A stretch of DNA of 64,000 nt. Origin: Amia ocellicauda. Its lineage: Eukaryota; Chordata; Actinopteri; Amiiformes; Amiidae. The notes beneath the pieces were generated by a model. It did no database searches and was not told where the DNA came from. It saw nothing but the letters and a program-made list of their open reading frames with translations. Shown in pieces: positions 1 to 12,390 of the stretch (position 1 is the first letter of the stretch; each line of letters opens with the position of its first letter). Location of the stretch: assembly GCF_036373705.1 (NCBI RefSeq), contig NC_089869.1, forward strand, positions 15,584,050 through 15,648,049, read 5' to 3'. Made by a program: the position numbers and the translations under genes.

Positions 1-161
1 GTGCCAGATGCATTGCTACTCGCACCAGATCTCCCACAGCATTCTCCTGTGTTTTTTTTTTTTTTTTTTTTTTGTGGTCCTTCTGAAATGCACTGTTTGC
101 TAGACCACATAGCCTATATATGCATTCTCCACCATATGTGCTGCCATTGGGGGCATATCTA
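1..161. other. Unassigned window edge
   Basis: No gene is visible. A run of about 22 T lies near 52-73, possibly the tail of a retroposed sequence whose body is outside the window or too decayed to name. The TA at 160-161 is the left target site of the adjacent Tc1 element. Confidence 0.4.
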
Positions 162-1730
<1,569 letters not shown>

Positions 1731-1731
1731 A

Positions 1732-4700
1732 TATATATGTTATGGTAAATGTGTGAAAATGGTAAATTATACATTTACTGGTAAATTTACAGTTAATACA
1801 TTAATTTGCTAGGAATACATTTTAGCTGGGAAACTCAGGTTTACATGTAAAGTCATGTTTCATTTATGCTGTAGCTACATGTGGGATATTGTACCTATGT
1901 GCACCGCTAATAGAGGACATGTGGTTTATGTGCATGTTTCAGGCATGTCAAATTCTACTAGAATTTGGGATATAGACTTTTGAAACGTATGTAGGCTCTG
2001 AGCGCTATGGAGCACAACAGTACCGTCCGTTTAACCACTTTTGATAGTGACTGATATTTAGTTGATAATTACTATTAATGTATTATCATTTCTTACATTT
2101 ATTATAGCGTTTCAGTGTATTTTAATTTGTTTCAGTGTATTGCGTATTTTTATTTTGCGTTTTAGTGCTTTGTTTACCCTTTTTATTATAAAGTATTATA
2201 TTGTAAACTAAAAAAAATGCATTTGCATTGTTTTCTTTCTTCAAACAAAAGAAAACCTTGTATTTATCTCTACTGAACATAGATATGTAGTACACAGAAG
2301 TGTAAAGGGTTAATGCAAAATGCATTTTGGTTAAAAATAAAAAAAGTCATATATTTACATTTTAAAGTGATTTTAGGTGTTAAAACATTATTTCCAAAAT
2401 CTGTTACCTGGGAAGAGTTTTCATGTTTTTATCTGGAGTTAAAGTGGTTAAATGTAATGTAAAAGTGCTAGTCCTGGTCAGGGCAAACCTTTCCCTGGAA
2501 TCAGTTCGGTGAACTCAAGAATAGGACGTCATGTTGACACCAGGACCCCACAAGAATGCATTGATAATAAAGCAATGTTTTTGTTTTGATTATTCAAATA
2601 ATCGATCCCTTTATGTATAGACAAATCGATTATCATATCGATAGCAGCAGCCTTAATTTGTAGAGTACATTTGTACACTCAATTGTTTCACGGAGGTTTG
2701 ATACCACTGTTCTAAAACCATTCCACACAAAGTATAGAAATACTACCAGTTTAGTTATTTTACAAAATGTAAAAGCAGTAGATATTGTAAGTAAATGTAC
2801 ATTTAAAAAAAAATGAAGGCATACTGGTAATCATTGATTGCTAAACAATATGGAAGGGTTACTAATGCAGCAAAATTAAGAAATGTCTTACTTACTCTAA
2901 CGGCAGGGCAATGGGGTAATCCGTGGGACTTTTGGACTCGCGGGGGTGGGGGGCAGTTTGTGTGCTTTGTGATAGAAAGCGAGTAAGGAGTGTACGTGTA
3001 ACATCACCGACCACCGAAAATTAGAGAGATATTAAATAAATCTCTATAGAATCAAGTGTGACATATCAAGAAAGGTTTCAAATAGTGTTGCATTTACCAG
3101 TTAGAAATGTTCGATTTAAATATAAAACTATTTTGGGTATTTGAATAACATCTGGATAAATTGTCAATTAAGTTGATATGCACATATATTTTTCCTTCCA
3201 AACTCCTTCTTTGTAAGCTGCTGCAATATAATTTAGTAACCAAAAATATTTAATTCTTCATGGCATGAAATTATATAAATGTGTAGAAAACAACACAGAG
3301 ACAACTGGACGTTGTCCCTAAGCAGCACCTTATGTTTAAATTGTATATATTTAACTCGAATATCTTTAGTAGTTACAATTTTAGTTACATGCACTAACTG
3401 GTATAGCATGCACACAAAGCTGGTATCATACTTGCCTTAATTGGTTATGTGTGATCTGTAATGTATTGGGTGGAAAAATAGTCCAGTTCCACAGAGGAGT
3501 TTTTCAACCTCGCACAATCACCTCGATAACACAAATGGTCATGAAGTGTAATCTGCCTGTTGGCCTTTTCTATTTTAAAATCTAAATCTAAATGCCAACT
3601 TGGTCTGGCAACATCTGCTACGTTCCTCCAAGGTTATACACGGCTACTAGCACACAGAGAGAGTGTTTAGCACTACTATGTCACTTTCACAAATGGAATA
3701 AAATGCATAATTACAATGGCTGCCAATTACACTTGCTGACATGTGGGCACCTAACATGTGAGTGTGTTTATAGTGTGGCAGCCACTGAGCACAAAGCAGC
3801 AGTACTCTGAGTAGCAGACCCTGTCGCCCCTTGTCAGACAATGAACCAAAAGACCAGACCACCTGCTGTCTGTCCTGGCAGCAAAACATTACACACACAA
3901 TCTTTACTATTATTGGCCGCATTGAAGAGGTGACTTGCACATGAGGCACAAATCAACAGCTATCGTTCCACAAGAGTAGAACACAACACAAGGCATTTCT
4001 CTTTTAAAATATGCATTTATTACTTCATGTACAAAGAATATTTTAATTTTGTTGCATTTGTTAGGAATTGTAATGCCACAACAAATGAAACATTTGTTTT
4101 TATTCTGGTGGAGACTTCACACAGATTCTACCCCCCATTTTATATTCAGCAAAAGTCATTGTTATTGGCTCAATTTGGCTTTCTTAGTTCACATTTCTGT
4201 TTCAGTAGAGCATGACGAGAAACTTAAATTCTTCCTTTAACAGAATGCTTTTTTTTTTTTTTTTTCCCCTTCCCTACAGCCCTGTCTTTGCTTTCATCAG
4301 CAGGGATTTCTTACTTTAAATACAAAAATCCTAAGTGCAAATCTCTGGCCTTTTTATCCAAAGAGGATACCAAGGATTAAAATCAACTAAAATACTAATG
4401 TTATAGTGCCTAGAATAACACGTTAATATAGAGACCTACTTGTATATCTTCAAAATACCTTTTTGATTTTTTTCTTTTCTGAACCTATTATTTATTCTTC
4501 TGCTCTGTTCAAAATAATAAAATGGTCCAACCATCGAAAGGAATGCTTGACATGCATTATCATTTTGCTTACATTTCAGGACCATCATAAGTTCATGTAA
4601 CCTTTGTGACCTAGTGATTTAAATACTCCCAGCGGACCACAGTACCATTACATTTGGTGTAGCAGAACAGTATATATATTATAACCTAGATTATTTAAAA

Positions 4701-4803
4701 AAATACCACAAAACAGCAACAGTAACCACAAAATAAATACAAACGGCAGCAGCTTCAGAGATTGATTGAAATTGTCCTCATCTTATTTCTCTTCTTCTCT
4801 TTG
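1732..4803. other. Intergenic DNA, no gene seen
   Basis: About 3 kb of AT-rich sequence downstream of the minus-strand phosphatase gene. I see no exon-like conserved stretch, no RNA gene and no inverted-repeat element. Only short low-complexity runs occur, such as poly-T near 4249-4265. The part next to 4803 is probably the 3' untranslated region of the phosphatase. The neighbouring gene expected here by human synteny (DUSP29) is not visible and may lie to the left of the window. Confidence 0.5.
4491..4496 (-). terminator. Candidate polyadenylation signal (AATAAA, minus strand)
   Basis: TTTATT on the plus strand reads AATAAA on the minus strand, about 310 bases after the stop codon of the dusp13-like gene. 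It is the nearest consensus hexamer I noticed; another lies at 4016-4021. Usage is inferred. Confidence 0.4.
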
Positions 4804-7155
4804 TCAGAGGAGAAGACACATTCTTCGTTTCCTTTTTAATTGGTTATCCAGATCACCTAATTGTCGAAGGAAATTCCTGTTGGGATAAATAAATCTGCTC
4901 TGAATGACCTTTAGGATGGCATCGCGTAGAGAGAGGTGGTGATACAACATGAGGTAAGCCAGCACCAAAGTAGAGGATCGACTTATTCCCATAATGCAGT
5001 GCACGAACACCTTTCCTGTAATGAGAAGAATGTAAGATGAAATGGACTAAAGTTAGAGGCTTTCACTTATTAGTTAAAGGTATTTGCTAGCCTGTAAGGA
5101 AAGACCTCAATTCACAAATGAAAATTAAATATAGTATCCATAATCCTTTGCCTTTGTACTGTCACAAACTCTCCTCTTGCCTTCTGTATCTGTAAATATC
5201 TGTAAATCCTTTTCATAATATTTAATGAACCATAGCTGTTTTAGCATCTGTATTATTCTGGCACCAACAGATATGCAGGGGGCAACAAAAAGAGTTTAAA
5301 GCGTGGAAGTGGAGTGAGAGTGCCAATCTGTCTTTCTGGGAAACTCAGTTGTCTTAGTTGTTGCTTGTTATTGCAAACAATATACAATATACAAAAAATG
5401 TACATGAAAATGCAAATACCATCCACAACAGAAACCAATTAATCTGTACACCTATTATTAGAAAATATAGATACAATAACTTTGCCTCTTGACTATCAAT
5501 TCAGATTTTTTATGTAGCCAGTTTATTTTATTTCTTTTCACTATTGACTGAGGCATTCAATTTATTGCCACATTCAAAACATACATTCATCCTTTTGAAG
5601 GGAAATGACATTTAAAAAATTCATGAAATGTCATGCAAAACTAACATGTTTCTTGTATCATTTGGAAGGGGCACATCAAATATATGTATTTTAGACGTCT
5701 CCCAATTTATCTTACCATTTTTCTTTTTCAGGCCTTTGTGAATGAAATCCGCGGCAGGTCTGAATTGAACGCTCAGGTCAAAGTTCAAGGAGTCCTCCGC
5801 AGGGATGCCGTAGTATTGAATGTCTTTGCCATAGAAGGCTTGGTCCCCTATGCAGCCCTGCTTGGAATGTGCAGCATTTAATACGTGGGTAAAACCCATT
5901 TTCTGTAAGGCATTCCTGTTTTGGGCTATAGCACTGTGTTGAGAAGAGAGAGAGAGAGAGAGAGAAACCAAACAAGGACACTTTTTAAAGTTAATTCTTT
6001 ATGGAACAATGAAAATGTATAGATATATGGTTTGCCTATTTCTTACAATAGCCGTTTTCATCTTATTGACAGGGATACGATTTTAACTATTAATCTTGTA
6101 TTGAAATGAACCTCCAAGGTAACTTATACAGCGGGGCATGGTTAATAATTAAGGTGTGGACTAGATTAAAAGATGGATTCGGGTTATGGTTTGGTTTTAC
6201 GAGGGGAACGGTGAGGAATGGGGAAGTTGGGTGTAGCTTCTGGATTTTGTTAGTGATGATGATATTAAAACATAGCAGTATATAATGCTAAATGTAAAGC
6301 TAACGGCAATATTACCTTTAAATATTGCTCTAATCAAACCAAAGAAAGTATTCACTTTCTTTAACATCATCCATGACCAAAAAGCAAATGAAACCATATA
6401 AAAATGCAATGTAATATAGCTTCACTGTAAATGCAAATCCTATCTGGGTTTTAATACCGTTTTATCCCCCTCCATACTTTCACACTTTTATCTTCTGTCA
6501 CACATTATTATGTATGTTATATACTTTGTGGTTAAGCTCATATTTTAAGGATGATAATTCTTAACAATATATGCTATATTTAATATATTTATCATCCAGG
6601 CAAATTAAAAACTACCAAATTAACTGAAATAAATGTAAACAAAAATGCATTGGATGTAGAACAAAATAAGACAACATACATACATACATAGCCAATAATA
6701 ACCTTTGGTTATTTAATTTGTTTCATGACTTTGCAGTTTGACAGCTGGCACTAAACTGAGGTAATGATTAATTATTGGATTATTTTGACTGTGTGCCCAG
6801 GCTGATTTCAGCACAAAAACTAATTGTTTAAGAGACTAGAAGGAACTTTTCATTCCACAGAAATCAATTCAACCAGTACTTTCTGAAACTGACTTCATCC
6901 CCGAAGAACCTTAAACTAATACAAAAACTAGAACATGTTTATTATAAACCTCTATTTTATTTTTACAACTGTTAGTGCATCAGCTCAGATTCTCAACTTC
7001 AATGTTTTCAAAACGTTCCATACTCACACATTTCCTATATACAAATTAGGCCAAACCTCGTCAACTGGGGTCAATCCTACTTTGCATGTATCCAAAATAG
7101 TTTCCATTTCCTTGACAAACAGATTTCCTGTTCCATGTTCTTTCAAAGATGTCAT
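4804..7155 (-). CDS. Atypical dual-specificity phosphatase, DUSP13-like (three exons)
   Basis: Coding exons are 7155-7028 (128 nt), 5933-5716 (218 nt) and 5015-4804 (212 nt), each with GT-AG borders. They join to 185 residues plus stop, close to human DUSP13A (188). The start ATG at 7153-7155 is directly preceded by an in-frame TAA. The product should remove phosphate from Tyr and Ser/Thr in proteins. The family entry motif [11 protein letters not shown] is at residues 31-41, the general acid is Asp90 ([10 protein letters not shown]), and the signature HCIMGISRS puts the nucleophile at Cys122 with the Arg six residues on. The Asp-to-Cys spacing of 32 equals that of DUSP3. There is no MAP-kinase-binding domain. 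The gene lies tandem to a DUSP13A-like gene 0.6 kb upstream and shares its exon phases and the 218-nt middle exon. Its position would fit DUSP13B, but the sequence ([15 protein letters not shown]) resembles DUSP13A or DUSP29 at least as much, so I leave the symbol blank. Confidence 0.9.
5941..5966 (-). repeat. (GA)n / (CT)n microsatellite at a splice acceptor
   Basis: On the minus strand this is a CT repeat followed closely by TCTCAACACAG, the acceptor of exon 2 of the dusp13-like gene. The microsatellite therefore forms most of the polypyrimidine tract. Confidence 0.85.
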
Positions 7156-7793
7156 TTATCTGAATTACAATGAAATAAGTGAAGGCTCCTGGTGTTTATT
7201 CTGTCTAAGTGACTTCTTGTTCTGTTCCCTCATAGGCTGTGATTCACTTGAACAGGTGCTTTTTTAATGTCACTGTCCCAATTTAGCACAGAGTCGGTCA
7301 TGCACTCTTGTTCTATAAAGTGGTAAGATACGTTTGAGAATGTTAGAGAAGGTTGATTGCACATCAATACACAAATAAACTCTTAATGATTTGATTACAC
7401 ATTTATTTGAATTGTTTCATATGAGCAAATAAAATATATTACAATTATAGACTTTTTCCAGGAACTTCAAACTTGCTTTGCGTGTTGCCTTACAAAGTTA
7501 ATCCTGTGTGTCCTGCTTGGCTTTACTGACTTAAAAACTATATTTGCCTCACAAAGGTTTAGTGCAAGAGGGATGAATGGAAATTGTTTCCAGCATGCAT
7601 GCTCTCATACAAAAATAAAAGCTTCCCGACACTTGAGTTTTATAATAAAAATATAATTGAGATTCATTTAAAACCTGCCAAAAAAGAGAATTAATAAATT
7701 AATAGTTCAAACACAACCTTAAAACTTAATTTCTATAAACATTGATATGTTCTTCATTACCAAAATATACAACCTATGCAAGTATGACCGTTA
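7156..7793. other. Short spacer between the two phosphatase genes
   Basis: The 640 bases between the tandem genes hold no exon. TTTATT at 7402-7407 (AATAAA on the minus strand) lies about 390 bases past the dusp13a-like stop and is a reasonable polyadenylation signal for that gene. The promoter of the downstream phosphatase must also be here, but I see no clear TATA box. Confidence 0.45.
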
Positions 7794-10592
7794 TCATTCC
7801 AGAGAGTGACTGTGTTTCTGTAAATTCATGTCCAAGGTCCTCAGCTGTTTCAAGAATCCTCTGTTTGGAAAAATCCACCGGTTTTCCTTTACTTTTTTAA
7901 TGGCGTCCACTAATGAGAAATGATGATAGATCATGAGATAGGCCAACACCAAGGAAGCAGATCTGCTCACCCCTACCGCACAGTGGACAAAGATCTTGGC
8001 TGTGAAGGGCAAAAAAAAGATGTAACAACTGAGGTTTAGTTAGCAACTGATTTGTTGGTTACCCAACACTTTCTTACTTCATTATATAAACATTCCTTGA
8101 TTTAAATATTTAAGTTTTTACCTCTTTGTAAATTAGGGTTTATTAAGTTCATACACATGAATAAATGTAATGACTTTTGCACATGTCAAATACTGCATAT
8201 ACTGCTATTAAAAAATACATGGACATTATAATCATTACTTATCTATATTTTTCCTGATGTGTTAAGATTACAATCTGAACAACTTATTAACAGAACATGA
8301 CTTACCGCCTGGACTGGTTAATGCCCCATGTATGAACTGAGCTGAGGGATAGAAGTAGGGAGATAAGTCAAATCCTGGCAGGTCGTTCGCTGGAACCCCG
8401 TTGTAATCTACAGTCGTCCCATAAAAATCATGGCTTCCTTTGCAGCACATTTTGCCATGAGCTGCGTTCAGAACGTGGGTGATCCCCATTTTCCATAAAG
8501 CATATCTGTCATGGGACATAAACCTACAGCAATAGTAACATGAAATAAGATCAATAATCCTGCAGTCCACAGCGGCAGTGCATAAGAATGGGCAGGATAT
8601 AGCTCTACGTTTGCATGTTTACCTTACTCCTTATTTTTACAGAATTACAATTACATTCTCCTTTTTACATTAAAGAAGATATCATTTATACAGTGAGGGG
8701 AAAATATTTGATCCCCTGCTGATTTTGTATGTTTGCCCACTGACAAAGAAATGATCAGTCTATCATTTTAATGGTAGGTGTATTTTAACAGTGAGAGACA
8801 CAATAACAACAAAAAAATCCAGAAAAACGCATTTCAAAAAAGTGATAAATTGATTTGCATGTTAATGAGGGAAATAAGTATTTGACCCCTTCGACTTAGT
8901 ACTTGGTGGCAAAACCCTCGTTGGCAATCACAGAGGTCAGACGTTTCTTGTAGTTGGCCACCAGGTTTGCACACATCTCAGGAGGGATTTTGTCCCACTC
9001 CTCTTTGCAGATCCTCTCCAAGTCATTAAGGTTTCGAGGCTGACGTTTGGCAACTCGAACCTTCAGCTCCCTCCACAGATTTTCTATGGGATTAAGGTCT
9101 GGAGACTGGCTAGGCCACTCCAGGACCTTAATGTGCTTCTTCCTGAGCCACTCCTTTGTTGCCTTGGCTGTGTGTTTTGGGTCATTGTCATGCTGGAATA
9201 CCCATCCACGACCCATTTTCAATGCCCTGGCTGAGGGAAGGAGGTTCTCACCCAAGATTTGACGGTACATGGCCCCGTCCATCGTCCCTTTGATGCGGTG
9301 CAGTTGTCCTGTCCCCTTAGCAGAAAAACACCCCCAAAGCATAATGTTTCCACCTCCATGTTTGACGGTGGGGATGGTGTTCTTGGGGTCATTCCTCCTG
9401 AGTTGATGCCAAAGAGCTCGATTTTGGTCTCATCTGACCACAACACTTTCACCCAGTTCTCCTCTGAATCATTCAGATGTTCATTGGCAAACTTCAGACG
9501 GGCCTGTACATGTGCTTTCTTGAGCAGGGGGACCTTGCGGGCGCTGCAGGATTTCAGTCCTTCACGGCGTAGTGTGTTACCAATTGTTTTCTTGGTGACT
9601 ATGGTCCCAGCTGCCTTGAGATCATTAACAAGATCCTCCCGTGTAGTTCTGGGCTGATTCCTCACCGTTCTCATGATCATTGAAACTCCACGAGGTGAGA
9701 TCTTGCATGGAGCCCCAGACAGAGGGAGACTGACAGTTAATTTGTGTTTCTTCCATTTGCGAATAATCGCACCAACTGTTGTCACCTTCTCACCAAGCTG
9801 CTTGGTGATGGTCTTGTAGCCCATTCCAGCCTTGTGTAGGTCTACAATCTTGTCCCTGGCATCCTTGGACAGCTCTTTGGTCTTGGCCATGGTGGAGAGT
9901 TTGGAATCTGATTGATTGATTGCTTCTGTGGACAGGTGTCTTTTATACAGGTAACGAGCTGAGATTAGGAGCACTCCCTTTAAGAGAGTCTCAGCTCGTT
10001 ACCTGTATAAAAGACACCTGGGAGCCAGAAATCTTGCTGATTGATAGGGGATCAAATACTTATTTCCCTCATTAACATGCAAATCAATTTATAACTTTTT
10101 TGAAATGCATTTTTCTGGATTTTGTTGTTGTTATTCTGTCTCTCACTGTTAAAATATACCTACCATTAAAATTATAGACTGATCATTTCTTTGTCAGTGG
10201 GCAAACGTACAAAATTAGCAGGGGATCAAATACTTTTTTTTCCCCCACTGTATATGTAAGTAAAGCAAAATATAATCTCCAGCCAATATATTTGGTATAG
10301 TGGAATTTGCAGGTCAGTGCAAGAATTATTTTCATTAACTACATATATGTTTAGTAAGAAAATATCCTTGTTTCAACCCTCACATTTTTGCCTTCATAGA
10401 AAACATAATGTGCATAATGTAATTAAAAATAAATTATACTTACATGTCCCCAAGGAATAGGTTGGGCCACACTTCATCAACGTGGTTACAGGAGGTTTTA
10501 CCACTGTGCAATATGTCTTCTAGCTCTTTTACAGATGGAGTCTGAGATTGTGCACTGTGGCTATCGCAAACGGCAGATGCATGATCTGCCAT
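7794..10592 (-). CDS. dusp13a: Dual-specificity phosphatase 13A (three exons)
   Basis: Coding exons are 10592-10444 (149 nt), 8523-8306 (218 nt) and 7999-7794 (206 nt). They join in frame to 190 residues plus stop; human DUSP13A has 188. I chose the ATG at 10590-10592 because its MADHAS start and the following [13 protein letters not shown] align with the human N-terminus (MAET..ELEELLRAGKSSC); an upstream in-frame ATG exists at 10623-10625. [12 protein letters not shown] lies near residue 40-49, the general acid is Asp97 in [10 protein letters not shown], and HCAVGVSRS gives catalytic Cys129. The family acts as a small cytosolic protein phosphatase, in mammals mainly in skeletal muscle. Intron 1 (about 1.9 kb) contains a 1.56-kb Tc1 element. 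Head-to-head with samd8, about 1.6 kb away, as in the human locus. Confidence 0.93.
8896..9890 (-). pseudogene. Tc1 transposase with one small deletion/frameshift
   Basis: Reading starts at the minus-strand ATG 9888-9890 ([20 protein letters not shown]) and ends at the stop 8896-8898 after EGFATKY. The paired helix-turn-helix region is followed by all three catalytic residues: Asp in [12 protein letters not shown], Asp in [10 protein letters not shown] and Glu in [10 protein letters not shown]. Near 9395-9405, just after FGINS, the frame shifts; about 13 residues expected before [13 protein letters not shown] are reduced to about four. I infer a deletion of roughly 28 bases. Apart from this break the frame is open over the whole usual length. 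Confidence 0.9.
9933..10020. repeat. 32-bp perfect inverted repeat (hairpin) near the transposase start
   Basis: CAGGTGTCTTTTATACAGG and following bases (9933-9964) are exactly repeated in inverted orientation at 9989-10020, separated by 24 bases. It lies just upstream of the transposase ATG inside the Tc1 element, so it may carry part of the element's own leader or promoter. Confidence 0.85.
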
Positions 10593-11097
10593 TACTCCTT
10601 TGTGTGTATATTGAAGTATAAGCAAAATTTGAATGCGTGTCTGATTTTAAATCTTTGATCTGTTTCCTATTTCCTGCAAGTTGTTTATTCAGACATGGCA
10701 GTATGTCTGACCAATTCTGCTATGAGTGACATCTGTGAACAGGTGTAACTCAAACCCTCCAGCCACATAGAAAAACCCTTCTCTAAAAGCACAGTCTCTC
10801 CAAATTAAACATTTAGGTTTTAAAATAACCTTTTAAATAAGAATTGAAATGATCGAACCACAAGTGAGGAATAAGTTGATCTTTTCTTTAAAGATGCTAT
10901 CATTTATTATGATCATTTTGAGGAAAACGTAAGAAGCAGTGCACTGCTATTCTACAAACGGGAATTTGTATTAATAAAACTCATTAATATGACACAACAT
11001 GATAACGTCACAACAGGGCTGTAGGTAAGGTTAGTGAATCAGGAATTACTTATACCACTGTTAACCTGTACAGTTGTGAAGGAAGTATACACATGTA
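10593..11097. other. dusp13a upstream region
   Basis: About 500 bases between the dusp13a start codon and the next transposon. No exon is visible. The dusp13a promoter or 5' untranslated sequence must lie here or further right; I see no convincing TATA box. Confidence 0.4.
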
Positions 11098-11973
11098 CAC
11101 CGATCAGCCATAACATTATGACCACCTGCCTAATATTGTGTAGGTCCCCCTTTTGTCGCCAAAACAGCCCTGACCCATCATGGCATGGACTCCACTAGAC
11201 CTCTGAAGGTGTTTTGTGGTATCTGGCACCAAGACATTAGCAGCAGATCCTTTAAGTCCTGTAAGTTGCGAGGTGGGGACTCCATGGATCGGAGTTGTTT
11301 GTCCAGCACATCCCACAGATGCTCGATTGGATTGAGATCTGGGGAATTTGGAGGCCAAGTCAACACCTTGAACTCGTGATTCATCAGACCAGGCCACCTT
11401 CTTCCATTGCTCCGTGGTCCAGTTCTGATGCTCACGTGCCCATTGTAGGCGCTTTCGGCAGTGGACAGGGGTCAGCATGGGCACCCTGACTGGTCTGCGG
11501 CTACGCAGCCCCATACGCAACAAACTGCGATGCACTGTGTGTTCTAACACCTTTCTATCAGAACCAGCATTCACTTTTTCAGCAATTTGAGCTACAGTAG
11601 CTCATCTGTTGGATCGGACCACACGGGCCAGCCTTCGCTCCCCACGTGCATCAATGAGCCTTGGCCGCCCATGACCCTGTCGCCGGTTCACCGCTTTTCC
11701 TTCCTTGGACCACTTTTGATGGGTACTGACCACTGCTGACCGGGAACACCCCACAAGAGCTGCAGTTTTGGAGATGCTCTGACCTAGTCGTCTAGCCATC
11801 ACATTGTGGCCCTTATCAAAGTCGCTCAGATCCTTACGCTTGCCCATTTTTCCTGCTTCTAACATCAACTTTGAGGACAAAATGTTCACTTGCTGCCTAA
11901 TATATCCCACCCACTGACAGATGTTATTATTCACTTCACCTGTCAGTGCTCATAATGTTATGGCTGATCGGTG
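11098..11973 (-). mobile_element. Internally deleted Tc1-like transposon
   Basis: The ends are inverted copies starting CACCGATCAGCCATAACATTA, and TA flanks both sides (11096-11097 and 11974-11975). At 876 bp it is shorter than the usual 1.2-1.3 kb because the middle of the transposase gene is missing. It occupies most of the interval between the divergent dusp13a and samd8 promoters. It cannot move by itself but keeps both ends. Confidence 0.9.
11130..11847 (-). pseudogene. Tc1-like transposase remnant with central deletion
   Basis: The N-terminal part starts at the ATG 11845-11847 ([13 protein letters not shown]) and contains the helix-turn-helix segment and [17 protein letters not shown]. 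The first catalytic Asp is in VAWSDES. Directly afterwards the frame jumps to [19 protein letters not shown], which carries the third catalytic residue. The stretch that should hold the second Asp (about 100 residues) is deleted. The C-terminus KGGPTQY is shifted again near 11180. Confidence 0.85.
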
Positions 11974-12119
11974 TATATCATGTATACAATTATTAATCAC
12001 AATATAATATATATAGATATACACAATGTATAACCCCATTATCGCATATTAGACTTGTCTGACAGTGAGCTATACATTCTCAACCATTCTGAAAACAATC
12101 ACGTCTACTACTAGTACCA

Positions 12120-12390
12120 GCCAGCAGGTGGCACTCGATTAATTCCCCGCCCCTCTTTCCCAGAGCCTCTCTTTGACGAGTGTCCTTCCTGCCCAACCCC
12201 TCTGCCTACGTACTTCCTGTTTACTGTCACTCCTGCTGGGCTGTCAGAGCATGTTTGTAAGTCGGGCAGCGATGGTGTGCAGCAGCCCTCTCACTCCTCC
12301 GAGCTCCGGGACGCCTCTCACAGCAGCATGTGAGAAGATTGGCTCATAAATTATAATTAACTTAGTGTATCGAATGAGCGAACTGCTCGG
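12120..12390 (+). promoter_or_regulatory. samd8: samd8 promoter and 5' noncoding exon
   Basis: A locally GC-richer stretch with several CTTCCTG (ETS-like) motifs at about 12183-12220 ends in a good splice donor, CTCGG|GTAAGTAAC, at 12390/12391. It joins to the acceptor before the first coding exon at 17740. The exact transcription start cannot be read from sequence. The exon contains a short open frame (ATGAGCGAACTGCTCGG) which, when spliced, meets TAG after six codons. Confidence 0.6.

Larger units (their letters stand above)
8691..10250 (-). mobile_element. Nearly intact Tc1 transposon with long inverted repeats, inside dusp13a intron 1
   Basis: The element is 1560 bp and flanked by TA on both sides (8689-8690 and 10251-10252). 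The ends are inverted repeats of about 200 bp beginning CAGTGAGGGG / CAGTGGGGGA. Inside each arm the motif AAGTATTTGAYCCCC occurs a second time, the IR/DR arrangement known from Sleeping Beauty-type elements. The transposase is on the minus strand and has a single visible lesion. The arms remain very similar to each other, so the insertion looks fairly recent. It sits on the same strand as dusp13a but wholly within the intron and spares the splice sites. Confidence 0.93.

Noticed and set aside
9259-9657. Plus-strand frame of 132 codons opposite the Tc1 transposase
   Set aside because: It is the antisense of conserved transposase sequence, which itself carries the DDE motifs.
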